A program made the translations under genes and the position numbers. DNA of 64,000 nucleotides from contig CM019692.1 in assembly GCA_009760885.1 (NCBI GenBank), positions 51,706,355 to 51,770,354 of the forward strand. The letters are read 5' to 3'. The notes under the pieces are model-generated. The model searched no databases and was not told the origin of the DNA. It saw only the letters and a list, made by a program, of their open reading frames with translations. The stretch is from Achatina immaculata (taxonomy: Eukaryota; Mollusca; Gastropoda; Stylommatophora; Achatinidae). This document shows positions 11,070-21,796 of the stretch, piece after piece (positions within the stretch are counted from its first letter, which is position 1; every line of letters begins with the position of its first letter).

Positions 11070-14000
11070 AAAAAGAGAGATGGTGTATTTAAACATGATT
11101 ATTTTCAGCAGTTTATAAGAGAACTTCTGCTAGTGATGTTTATTTAGCGGGAAATGTCTCATGTACAGGTTGTTAAGTCTCAAAGTTTAGTGCAAGAAAC
11201 TGAAGGCAGTGCTTTTATTTTTGTTGTCTGCAGCATACTTGCTATTTTAGCAAACAGGAAATGAATGGCAGAGCACACTGCTATATAGTCATCCTTGAAA
11301 AATATAAAGCACTTAAGAGCTTTGTAATCTTTGAAGCTGACAGTTCAGCATGTGTCAAAGCTTCAGCTTTAAGAGAGCCTGAGTGTTCTCTTTATTATTA
11401 GCAGTTATGAATGCCTAGGACAGTTTCTTTCATTATTTTATTTTTTTTCCTGGTTTCACTTTCAATTCACTTATTGTAGAATAAATTATTTATGCATTTC
11501 TCATCATTGCTACAACCATTTGATGTATTTGACTTAGTAGTAGCGACATCCATCTAAATAATGGTTTTGAAAAAGAGAAAGGAAGCATCATTAGATGCTG
11601 AAAGTAAATGGATTTGGAATAATGAGATATGTTGCAGCTTATTCAGTGAGTTGTTGAAATGGTAAGAAAATTATATGAGCGTAAGATACTATTTGTATGA
11701 CCTAATTTGTGTTCTCAACATCGCAGTCCTTCCTTTTAAACCCTGGCTGCCCCGAAATCCTCCCTTATTTATTAAATCATCATCCGAAAAGTTTTCACTC
11801 TTATATATTCTTTTACGGTGGTGATTACTGAAACTTAAGACTTTTCCTCCCTAAGAGTCACCTACCTTCCCACTGTAAACAAAAACTGATACATGTTTTA
11901 AAAGCAGAGAAACTTATAATTTTTTCCCCTAAGTCACACATTATAGTTTGTTCAAATCTCCACTGATCACAGCAGAAGAAAAGTTTACACTGGTTGGGGG
12001 ATGCAAGAAAATAGACAAGAACAAACTATAATTATGAGAACTTGAAAGATGCCAGGTGCAAGACCAAGAGGTAGGCCAAGACAGGGATTTAGAGACAACT
12101 TGCAAGAAATGAGTCATTAACTGGCATGAGAAGATGAAAATAAACTTTTATCTGCAGCAGTGGGCTTTATTGCCTCAGACAGCTTATAAAATGAAAACTA
12201 CTTTTGAATCTCAACATTTCTCATGTGCATGTATGGGGGCATACTTTCTGGCCCAGATTTTGTTGTTTTGTGGCCATGTTATGATGTCTTTTGGACATGT
12301 CACAATCTGAAAGTCAGAGCTTCTCTAAAGCTGAGTGAACAAGAAGAATTGTGATGAATTATGAAAGCTGTGAACAGTGCATACACTGGTATGATAGTCT
12401 CTTAAGATTGATCATATTTTTTACTCCCCACTTTTTTTTTTAGAGCTTTAGTCCTCTCTAAATTATTTTTATATTCTCCAACCAAAAAGTTTTCATGAAA
12501 ATGTGATTCACAATATTTTTGTAAGAAGTGTGTGTTTTGATCGATTCTTATGTATCACACACTTGTAAGCCAATCATTTTAATAAAACTGTGTTATCTTG
12601 ATGTTTGATATTAGCAAATGAAACAGCCATTAAATCAAATTATCACTCATTCATTTCTTCTATTGTTTGCTCATTTGATGGTAATGTACAGTTACAACCT
12701 TAGTTTGTTTGTTTAATAGTAATGTAGGGTTATAAATTTTAACCTTAGTTTCTTGTCTGATGGTAATGTAAGGTTACAAATCTTAACTTTATTTGCCTGT
12801 TTGATGGTAATGTAGGGTTACAAATTTTAATCTTTATGAAAACAGAGAATATATGAAATAGAAAGATTATCATTCAACTTTGAAAAAAAAAAATAAAGGC
12901 ACTTCAGACATGATATTGATAGAATAATCATAAATGCTTATCAGGGTTCAAAGGACAAAGAGTTGTGCTATCAGGTATAAAATGTTCAGTAACAGACTAG
13001 ACAGAGATCATTGCTATCAGGTATAAAATGTTGAGTAATGGACTGGACAGAGGTCATTGCTATTAGGTATAAGATGTTGAGTAACAGACTGGACAGAGAT
13101 CATTGCTATCAGGTATTAGATGTTGAGTAAGACTGGACAGAGATCACTGCTATCAGGTATTAGATGTTGAGTAACAGACTGGACAGAGATCATTGCTATC
13201 AGGTATTAGATGTTGAGTAACAGACTGGACAGAGATCACTGTTATTAGATATGAGACGCTGATAATAGGATGTATAAAAGTTAAAACATTGCACCTGCTC
13301 TATCAGGTGTAATATGTCTTGTACAAGAGACTAGGTAAAAGTTAAAATGTTGCACCTGTGTTGTCAGGTTTGATATGTCTTGTACAGGAGACTAGGTAAA
13401 AGTTAAAAGATTGCAAGTGCTATATTTTAGTAAGGACACTTATCACACTGTAGCCCACATACAGGGTTATGTGTACACACAATAACAAAAACAGTTGGGT
13501 CTCCATGGACATGTGTTGGATGAGGTACATTTGTTCTGCTGATCATCCTAGACAAAGTAACAAATTCCATCTATTATACTGCCAGTTTAATGACACATTA
13601 CTTATTTAACCATGCTGACTGTCAAGTCATTTACTGAGCTAGGATTTACATTTACATTACACATTCAGCACAAAATGAACTGATTCACATGAACTTGGCA
13701 GCCACTTGCAAAGATGTACTTTAGTTACTACTAAAACAGAGAAGAAACATACTGAATACAACAAGTTTGCTGTACATGAAAGCTTGCACGTGTATTTATA
13801 TAAACCTTTGTTCACAACAAATAAATCATATACATCATGACTGAACAATCTAACCATGTTCCCTCAAGTCATTTCTGTATTTAAAATATCCACATCTCAG
13901 TATGTGTGTGTGTGTGTATGTATACATTTGAAACACACATGTTTTTTTTTGGTTGAACCACACATCACATTTAATTTTTACATGACATACTCACCACAGG

Positions 14001-14480
14001 GGCAGGAAAAAAAAAGAAATATAATGGTGTTTGTAAAATGTAAATCCTGTTATCTCATCAATTTCTCATGAATTAATGACAATAAGAGAAAATTTATGCA
14101 TGTTTCTAAGATCTAAGAAACTGATAAGTCGACAGCTATTCAAGCTGAAAGTCATATCTCTGTAATGTAATTCAGTTTAATCCCCATAATCCTCGTGAAT
14201 ATATTCAAACTTTCAAGTTGTTCATGAACTAAAACTGGGTAAAGACTACCTGTCTTCTACAATCCAGGGTTTTTCCACTTAACGGTATTAACAAAATAAA
14301 GAAGCCTCACAATGTATATTTGTTAAAAAAAAAAAAAGGGCCATATTCTGTATGTTATGTATACACGTATATTTACATCACATACTATAAACACTCCCAG
14401 CCTTTCTAAATGTCAACCAACTCCAGTCTTATGTGTCTTGCCTACTAAGATAATCTCTGTCCATTTCAGTTCTAAGTACA
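11070..14480. other. Intergenic DNA with diverged tandem repeats
   Basis: No gene supported. It holds a weak LINE 3' remnant near 11985-12180 (plus) resembling the element at 40990-41745, four units containing gatggtaatgtagggtta at about 12670-12840, the 46-bp array at 12968-13262, and two to three ~65-bp units (gtctTGTACaRGAGACTAGG core) at 13275-13412. The short ORFs at 13657-14071 lack known motifs. Confidence 0.5.
12968..13262. repeat. 46-bp minisatellite, about 6 units
   Basis: Units carry gctatcaggtat, gttgagtaacagactgg and acagagatca, spaced ~46 bases apart. One unit is short by a few bases near 13125. Confidence 0.85.
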
Positions 14481-14487
14481 GATCTTT

Positions 14488-14614
14488 CATTTCCACCATT
14501 CAGCAGCTACCACCAGTTCTATCTATAGAATTTTCTATCATTTCCACCATTCAGCAGCTACCACCAGTTCTATCTATAGAATTTTCTATCATTTCCACCA
14601 TTCAGTAGCTCACG
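14488..14614. repeat. 51-bp tandem repeat, ~2.5 units, used as an insertion target
   Basis: catttccaccattcag starts at 14488, 14539 and 14590. The third unit is cut at 14614 by the rRNA-headed retroelement, so the array is older than that insertion. Confidence 0.9.
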
Positions 14615-15107
14615 AGTCAGCCGCGCAGAGCTGCACAGTGTGGGCTGCTGCTGTTGCACAGGCCGACCATTCTTTTGGCGAAAAAGCGCTCTCGAATTCC
14701 GTGCGTGGGGAGACAGGCTTTCGCTCCCTTCCCGGACTGCGAGAGTTAAGGTGTTTTGATGCAGAAGTGAGTGGTTTGTCCGTCAAGCGAAGCATATAAA
14801 CGGCTAGCCAGCCAGGTTCGTGCTAACGGTGTACTACATTTTTGTCGACCAATGGTCTCGAAATTGCCCCATCTATCGCAAAGAGTATCAGGAGTATCAG
14901 GTCTGCGGTATGTAATGTGCACTGGTTGTGAGTGGCCGGGCTGTCTTCTTGTTTGTTAGAGCAGAGAGAGGTGCTGGCCGCCCCCGGCGGTTAAAGGAAA
15001 TGAAACGCCAACGGGGTCGAAAGGGATCCGCTCTGAGGAGAGTGCTGTCTCCCTTGCCAAGCGCCTGTCTGTCGGCAGATATCCAACAAAGGTTCGGTGA
15101 AGAAAGC

Positions 15108-15224
15108 TATCTGGTTGATCCTGCCAGTAGTCATATGCTTGTCTCAAAGATTAAGCCATGCATGTCTAAGTTCACACTGTCTCACGGTGAAACTGTGAAT
15201 GGCTTATTAAATCAGTTGAGGTTC
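15108..15224 (+). pseudogene. 18S rRNA 5'-end fragment
   Basis: Contains the near-universal start of small-subunit rRNA (ctggttgatcctgccagt, then agtcatatgcttgtctc and aagccatgcatg) and continues for about 117 bases to ttgaggttc. Against the usual metazoan sequence, four C-to-T changes cluster at the end, three in former CpGs (ccgcg read as ctgtg, tcgag read as ttgag). It stops abruptly and is a dead fragment inside the retro-insert. Confidence 0.9.
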
Positions 15225-15370
15225 GCCATGCTGCTGGCGAGATTCTTCAGCTGCCGTGCGTGGAGCGCTGCTTCTCCCGGCCAATGAAGAAAGTTGCAAA
15301 TGGGGTTAAAAGGTGGTAGAAAGGATAAATCAAAGCAAACAGTCAAATCACGGCACCTCTGGTCTTGAGA

Positions 15371-15810
15371 TTGGCCACGTCCTAAGTGACTCACATCAGG
15401 TAAAATGCCTGAACCGGCTTAACCCAGAGGTTAAGGCACTGCTGGCAAGACTCTTCGGATGCCGCGCATGGAGTGAAGCTCCTCTCGGTCAAGGAAGAAA
15501 CTGCGGAAAAGAAGTAAAGGTTGCTGTGCGGCGCCAATGTGAAAAGGTGAAGGAAAGGATAAAGTGAAGTTTAATCGGTATGTCCAGTAGTATCGCTGTG
15601 AGAGCTACACATACCGCGGCGACTCTGCTCTAGAGGCCGGCCATGTCCGAAATACACCCATACTGGTGAAATATGCCTAAACCAGCTCACACCAGGGGAG
15701 AAAATTGAAGGCTACGCTTGTCACAGTACGTCTGCTCGAGGTTGGTCACGCCCCAAACACGCCCATACTGGGATAATATGCCTAAACAGGCTCAACCCAG
15801 GGGTAGAAGT
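15371..15810 (+). repeat. Three diverged ~60-bp modules in the chimera body
   Basis: Each holds a ggcca(c/t)gtcc-like start, then cccatactgg or a relative, and atgcctaaaccggctcaaccc-like text (near 15371, 15640 and 15745). A second module, ctgctggc-agactcttc, appears near 15228 and 15438. Confidence 0.65.
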
Positions 15811-15892
15811 CACTAGTGGCGAGGATTCGTCCTCCTGGACAAAAGCTCCATCCTGGTCACAACTAGGAAGGGTAGCGGGCACGGCCACAAAA

Positions 15893-16190
15893 TGCTGAAG
15901 TTGGAGACACTGGACCAGGGCAGTCTAGATGGGCAACCACCACTCACCCGGTGGGGATGTTTGCATATCCTAATCATGCTGAGGTTTTCCGGTGAAAAAG
16001 TCCAACACTGGACTGGATGGGCAACCACCTCTCACCCGGCGGTGATACACGAGTATCTCAAAACACGTCGAGGTTTTCTGGTAAGAAAGTCCAACTCTGA
16101 CCTGGGTGGGCTGCCACCTCTCACCCAGCGGGGATATACTGATATCCAAAACACGTCGAGGTCTTCCGGTGAGAAAGTCCAACTGTAGAC
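15893..16190 (+). repeat. 88-89-bp tandem repeats in the chimera body
   Basis: gaggttttccggtgaa-type unit starts lie at 15981, 16070 and 16158, with an earlier diverged unit from about 15893. Each contains ccacctctcacccggcgg. Such subrepeats are common in rDNA spacers, but identity is not shown. Confidence 0.8.
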
Positions 16191-16419
16191 TAAACTGGTG
16201 CAATGAAAACCACGGTGTCGCACAATCCCGCTTCTGAGACCCACCAAGAATACAGGCTCAAGCCCTGCGATACTCTGAACCTGTTGTGGTCCTCTCGGGG
16301 ATCTCATGTGGTCCTTTCAGGGACCACGGGACTTAACAAGGACCACAGGCGTAAATTCAGTAGGATCACAGGGCGGTCTTGGTGGTAGAAGTGAATGAAG
16401 AAGAAGAAGTAGCTCACGC

Positions 16420-18830
16420 CAAAATAATCATTATCAACAAGAAACTCTCCCAGTTTAATACTGTATCAGAATGCCTATCAGTGTCTATCCTATGTGTTGT
16501 CTTTCTTTACAAGTGTTTTCTATCTGGTCACTAATATTACCCCAGTCTATCCTATGCGTTGCCTTCTTTACAAGTGTTTTTTATCTGGTCACTAATGTTA
16601 CCCAATCATTCTTATGCGGGCTGCTTTTTACAAGGTGCTCATTCAATTTTTTTCTTGTTGTATCATACAACTACTACTGAATGTCATAAAAGTTTTCTAA
16701 CTAGTACACAGCTTTGTATGTATAGGTATATATATATATCTATCTCTTTACAGTATTTACATGTCATTGGTTATGTGAAACATTTATAGTATTCTATAAC
16801 TACCTGACAAATCTCTCATTCTTACCATATGGATACCATACTGCAATTCAATCATAAGGGTTCAAGTTTCACAGATGAAGTATATCCTTTGTCCGATATT
16901 TGATTCATATATAATATAGTTTCTCTTGGTTCATCCTCTGAAGGCAGCACCTGGCTGAGCAGGTGTCACACATTAGCCACATATAAGAATAACATATAAA
17001 AACATCTGCTAACAATACACTGTAGTTTCCTATTCCTGAATTAGACAAATGATGTACCAACATGTGATGGCACATACAAAAAAAAAAAAAAAACAAACTT
17101 GACCAATGAAAAAGTACTATATACAGCATTAATTTAATCAGTGTACACAATATACATGTTCTCACAACATCAGTCATATACGGTCTCTAATACACTGTGT
17201 ACTTATTCCTGACTTGCATCCTAAATCCTTGTGACTCCCTCATATTCTGTCCCCTTTATGACTTTATCCATTCACATTAAAAAAAAAAAAAAAAGTATTC
17301 CTGCTCATTTTCTCCCATCATTCTTAATCTGTGGAAATGTCTTTTCTTGGTCATTAAATTTCAGAATGATGCCCCGGTAACACAATTTAAGTCAATGTTT
17401 TTAGTTGCTCATCATCGTGTGCTATATATAGTCAATATCTCTCAGTAGTTCTAATTTTATCATATGTTGTGCGATATTCTCAGTTCTCAGAGAATCTGCT
17501 TGGAAATCAGAGAACAAACATATACACAAAGCTATGGTGTGGTTAAATGATAAAAACATTTACATGTTTAATTTAACAAACATCAGCATCATCTTTTCCT
17601 AAATACCAATACATACATACTGCACTGACATATGTCTTTCATGTCAACTTCACAACTTATGTTCACACATACTGCACTGACATATGTCTTTCATGTCAAC
17701 TCCACAACTTATCATGTTCACACATACTGCACTGACATAGGTCTTTCATGTCAACTCCACAACTTCATGATACTCCATGAACACCTGTCTTCTAGTGATA
17801 TGATAAATATTTTAAACATTTTAAACCAAATTTGCAGGATTTTGGATAATGGGGCTAATAAAGAAAATGTGAGGAAAGAACAAAACATGGTCTCTGAGGA
17901 ATAAGGTTCTAACATGCAAAACCTTGCACAGACACATATCATTACAAGTAGAATATAAACCAAATCCTCACTTCACTATAGTTCAATGCTGAAGCTAAGT
18001 AAAACAACAGATAATGCCACCATTTTAACATACTATTATATTTGAAAATCCTGAAATGAATAAAAACAGCTCACTATCTTCCTGAGTTGCTAGCTCCCCA
18101 TTCCAAGTTGTTCTTGACTTAGGCTGAAACGGGAGTGATTACATCAACAGCAACATAACTTTTTGACAAGAAAGCCATGGGCTCTGTCCCTACTACAATC
18201 ATCCTCTAGTCAACATAGATTCTTACCAGTGTTACAAAATATGCTCACTTGCACCGACAACTTCCTTCTATGGATAAAATCAAAGCACCTATGGACTTCA
18301 CCAAAGTGCACTGATGATGACCCTAAAAAATTTGAGGTGCAAAATACTTCATCTGTGCATTTAACAGTGAGTTTAAGCTGTTCACTAAAATTATGTGCGT
18401 GTTTTTTTTTTAAGAATGTTGTTTATCAACAACACATGAGTGGCCTTGAGAAACTCAGTCAATGAGTACACTGAAAACTGATGATGGGCATACAAGTCAT
18501 ACTGATACTTTTCATCTAAGAAAACAGTTCTGACACGAGCATATCAGCTGTTGGGGGTTTTTGCAGACATTAATTTACAAGCTTGAAACAATGCAGATTT
18601 CTGAAATGATGATGAGTTCTTAGCCACAGTTTTAAAATATAACAGATTAGTAACAATAGGTTGCCTACTCTTGGTAGAATTTCCTTAGTTTTTAAATTAA
18701 ACAGACTCATTTTGGGCACATTTAACTATTACTATCAGGAAGTGGATCTAATAATCTTACACTGAATTTTTCTTTTTTAAAATCTGCATACACTTCTTCA
18801 TAAAACAAGTCATAACAGATAACTACAAAG
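16420..18830. other. Intergenic DNA, minor tandem repeats
   Basis: No gene supported. Repeats: ~2.5 units of ~70 bases at 16480-16640 (core tttacaagtgtttt) and three 52-base units at 17610-17765 (catactgcactgacata). Homopolymer A runs lie at 17080 and 17281. Confidence 0.5.
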
Positions 18831-18836
18831 GGCATA

Positions 18837-19572
18837 CTGAAAGTCGTGAGCAAAAGTTTTTAAAAAATCAGAATTTATAGATTGAGAAAATATAAATGTA
18901 TTACCTTAATCTGCATCCTTTGCACTTTATGTAGAGGTCACACAACATCACTATCATGTTTCATGTGACCATGCGGAGCAGAAACAAAATGGCGGGTGCT
19001 GAAGTTTTGTTTCGTCAACATGCTGTTATTGAGTTCCTCGTTAATGAGGAAATCACCGCTGCTGAAATTCACCAAAGACGTCAACCTGCTTATGGAAATG
19101 TGGGTATGGGTGCTAGCATTGTTAGGAGGTAGGTGAAACATTTCAAAGATGGAAACGCGAGCATCCAAGATATGCCTTGCAGCAGTCACCCTCGAACTGC
19201 CTCCAATGAACGCAACATGGAAAGGGTTGACGACATCATTAAAAAAGACAAACATGTCACAGTATCTGAAATCGCTGTAAATCTTGGAACAGGACACAAT
19301 GCAGTACAGGAAATGATTGAAATCCTAGGCTAAGGAAAGTCTGCGCCCGCTGGGTCCCACAGTAGAGAATATCCAGAAAGCAGTGCGTATGTGCCGTCTG
19401 TCAGCTGGAACGGAATTCTACCGGGAGAAACTTGCAGAGCGACGGGAAAAATGTGTGCAGAGGAATGGAGATTATGAAAAGTGAAGAAAAGGATGCAAAT
19501 TAAGGTGATACATTTATATTTTCTCAATCTATAAATTCTGATTTTTAAAAAAATTTTGCTCACAACTTTTGG
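18837..19572 (+). mobile_element. Mariner-family element, catalytic core deleted, long TIRs
   Basis: Flanked by TA on both sides (18835-18836 and 19573-19574). The left end (18837-~18920) and right end (~19489-19572) are inverted repeats of about 85 bases that share cagaatttatagattgagaa. The coding remnant starts at ATG 18989 with the helix-turn-helix part of a mariner transposase (FKDGNAS, HPRTASNERNMERV, TVSEIAVNLG). It has one internal TAG in the codon before VKHFKDG. After KVCARWVP it jumps to the usual mariner C-terminus (ERREKCVQRNGDY) in another frame. The part that would hold the DDD residues is gone, so the copy is non-autonomous. Confidence 0.85.
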
Positions 19573-19901
19573 TATGATCCTCATATATTTAAACAATATT
19601 TAACAGATAAATATATTCAAACAATATTTAACAGATAAATATATTCAAACAATTTCTATGCAAGATTATTAGACGCAGTTCCTGCTAGCAATGGTAAAAT
19701 GTAGCCAAAAGGGGTCTGTTAACTTTAGAAACTAAAGTAATTCTATCAAGACTTTTGTTAGGTAATCTACTATAACTAATCTGTTATATTCCAAAACTGT
19801 GACTAATCCATCACTTTCCTTGCAGCGATCTACTGTGTTTCAAGCTTAATAATCAATATCTGGATAAAACTGAACTCCTGTACAATCACTATGGGACTGG
19901 G

Positions 19902-20150
19902 TCATGGCAGCTATTTTTTCAGTCCCTGAGTACAGCTAAAAGGCAAGGGGGTGTGCAATACTTCTTTAGCAGACTCCACCACCATGAGGACTATGGTGAT
20001 ACCTACCCCTTTTAGCCAGGCCAGTTCTGTTATTAGTGATACAAACAAAGAGGTCGGGGCGAGGTCTTTGTTAGCTATGGTCCATGTACAACCATCATCA
20101 TCAATCCTCACCATGCCCAGAGCAGGATATTTTCCATCTGGGCCAGTCTT
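19902..20150 (+). repeat. Dispersed repeat family delta
   Basis: The same sequence, reversed, lies at 53525-53707 (shared: gtgtgcaat-cttctttagc, agcagactccacc, ggcagctattttttcag). A part lies at 10728-10803. Class unknown. Confidence 0.6.
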
Positions 20151-20915
20151 GAATCTCCTCTTCTATTTCCCATTTTATCCCGACATCTTGGAGCTTCAAA
20201 AGCTGTCTTCATGTGTCTGGGTCTATACTGTCTTCACTCTGACTGTACAGTACAGTCCAAAGTTTGACTCTGTCAACCACATTTTTTTTTTTATGTGAAC
20301 TACATGTCCCTCCAATTTCCTCCTACAATTATATGCTGACATAAAGAAATGTCGACTCTCAACCAATCATCTAATTTTTGGAGCAAATGAACACAAACAT
20401 ACAAAACTGACCAATCAAAAATAAACAATTTCCTGTGCCAATTAAGTCTCAAATATGCATAAATTTTTAAAATGTACTCATTAATAAAAAGTTTGATAAT
20501 GTCGATGCAGACAGAACAAACTTTACTAATTATCTGTAACACCACATAAGCATTCACAAGCCAAGAGCACAGATGTTAAAAAGTTTTACCAAAAAAGAGA
20601 AACAAAACATCAAAATTCATCATAGACTGGCAGTGGAGAAAGCAATAACAAAACCCACAAGACAATGAGCTCACAAAGTGTACGGTTACATGTTTCTAAC
20701 ATCCTGGTAACCTCAGCAGATTCAAACACTCAGAACAACAGTGAACAGCAATGTTCTTAATAACTTTTTCATATTTCAAATGATTAGAGGTAACTACAAT
20801 AACCGTGTCTATACAGTTTTACTCACGCTTTCAGAGAATAACATTTTAAACTACACAATAAGCTAAATACAGGCAATAAATCATTTTCAGGTTAAAAAAT
20901 ATGGAGGATTTTCAA
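20150..20915. other. No recognised feature
   Basis: AT-rich DNA between the delta repeat and the 3' end of the protease gene, with no supported ORF or repeat. Confidence 0.5.
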
Positions 20916-20918
20916 TAC

Positions 20919-20924
20919 TTTATT
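20919..20924 (-). promoter_or_regulatory. Candidate poly(A) signal of the SENP gene
   Basis: AATAAA on the minus strand, ~380 bases after the stop codon at 21302. If used, the 3' UTR includes the LINE fragment at 21073-21258 in antisense. Confidence 0.4.
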
Positions 20925-21061
20925 ATACAGTCATTTGTGTGGTCTTGGGATCTTTAGTTAAGAAAATGGAGATGATAAAAAGCATAAGAGTGAGATAGAT
21001 GGCAGCAAGATGTGAGGCAAATCCAAGATTGAGACTGAAGAGATAGCTTTGACATGGAGCC

Positions 21062-21269
21062 AGTGGCAAAGTATATCCTTCAAGAGTGCCCAAACCATGC
21101 AGACCTGAGGCGTGAGATATGGCCAGAGGACACAAGCTTGGGGCAAAAGCTTTGGGGCTCCTATCAGGATCTGGAGAGGACTGTGGGCTTTGCCATGTCA
21201 ACAGGGATCATGATCTGCTGTGATCAACAACCTCGAGCGCAGAAGAAGAAGAAGCAGAAGTGGCAAAGT
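21062..21269 (+). mobile_element. I/Nimb-type LINE 3' end in the SENP 3' UTR, with TSD
   Basis: The 186-base insert (21073-21258) encodes the C-terminal end of the LINE polyprotein (ILQECPNHADLRR, IWPEDTSLGQK) and ends in gcgcagaagaagaagaag. Exact 11-base duplications, agtggcaaagt, lie at 21062-21072 and 21259-21269. It comes from a relative of the 31.6-36.1-kb element and lies antisense to the protease gene. Confidence 0.8.
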
Positions 21270-21301
21270 TACAGTCAGGAAAAATAAACTGTCTGAAGTA
21301 T

Positions 21302-21796
21302 TTACTCTTGATGACTAGTTTCTTGTTTCTCATTAGCACTTTCATATTTATTAGAATCTTGATCTTCACTTTCACTTTGCTCTTCACTGTATTTCTGTTG
21401 TACGGATCCTTGCTGGCTTCCTTGAGGGCCCAGAGCTTCCATAGATGAGTTGTCTTCAACACTTCTTGAGGCTAGTGATGTCCGTTCTGATGACCTAGTC
21501 ATCTCCCCTGAGAACGATGAGCTGGAACTATCATCATCTCTGCTGGATCCTGGCCCCATTCCTTCTTCCAACTTTGAGTTCATTATTTCCATGCCAGGAT
21601 GTAGTTTCATGAGTGAATCCCTTGGGGCTGACTCGAACTTAATCTCCAGGATTCGTGGATCTCCTCTCTCCTCTTGGAACCGCCTGTGGAGGCTCATGAT
21701 GAGATCATGAATCTCCCGACGCTTGTTGTGAACCACTTCTTCTGGAAACCAGTTTTGCAGCCCCTTCATCGGAATTTGAAAATCTGCTATGGGGTC
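21302..21796 (-). CDS. SENP6/7: SENP exon 22 (last coding exon)
   Basis: Acceptor tttttcag; begins in phase 0 with [10 protein letters not shown], then [14 protein letters not shown], the end of the protease domain. A ~110-residue Ser/Glu-rich, probably disordered tail leads to the stop. Confidence 0.92.
   Translation of the reverse strand, partial: DPIADFQIPMKGLQNWFPEEVVHNKRREIHDLIMSLHRRFQEERGDPRILEIKFESAPRDSLMKLHPGMEIMNSKLEEGMGPGSSRDDDSSSSSFSGEMTRSSERTSLASRSVEDNSSMEALGPQGSQQGSVQQKYSEEQSESEDQDSNKYESANEKQETSHQE

Larger units (their letters stand above)
14604..16418 (+). mobile_element. Retro-inserted chimera: pre-rRNA 5' spacer + 18S head, repeat body, (GAA)n tail, TSD
   Basis: The insert (14615-16407) is bounded by an exact 11-base duplication, agtagctcacg, at 14604-14614 and 16408-16418, and ends in gtgaatgaagaagaagaag. 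The first ~490 bases are GC-rich and run without a break into the 5' end of 18S rRNA (15108-15224), so they are probably the 5' external transcribed spacer. After the 18S fragment comes ~1.15 kb of modular repeats with no clear ORF. The GC content differs sharply from the flanks. Target duplication plus a simple 3' tail indicates target-primed reverse transcription. The tail resembles that of the I/Nimb LINEs in this window, which may have supplied the enzyme. Whether the body is rDNA spacer or another element is unresolved. Confidence 0.75.

Noticed and set aside
15108..15224. Functional 18S rRNA gene
   Set aside because: Only ~117 bases, with CpG decay, enclosed by a target-site duplication.
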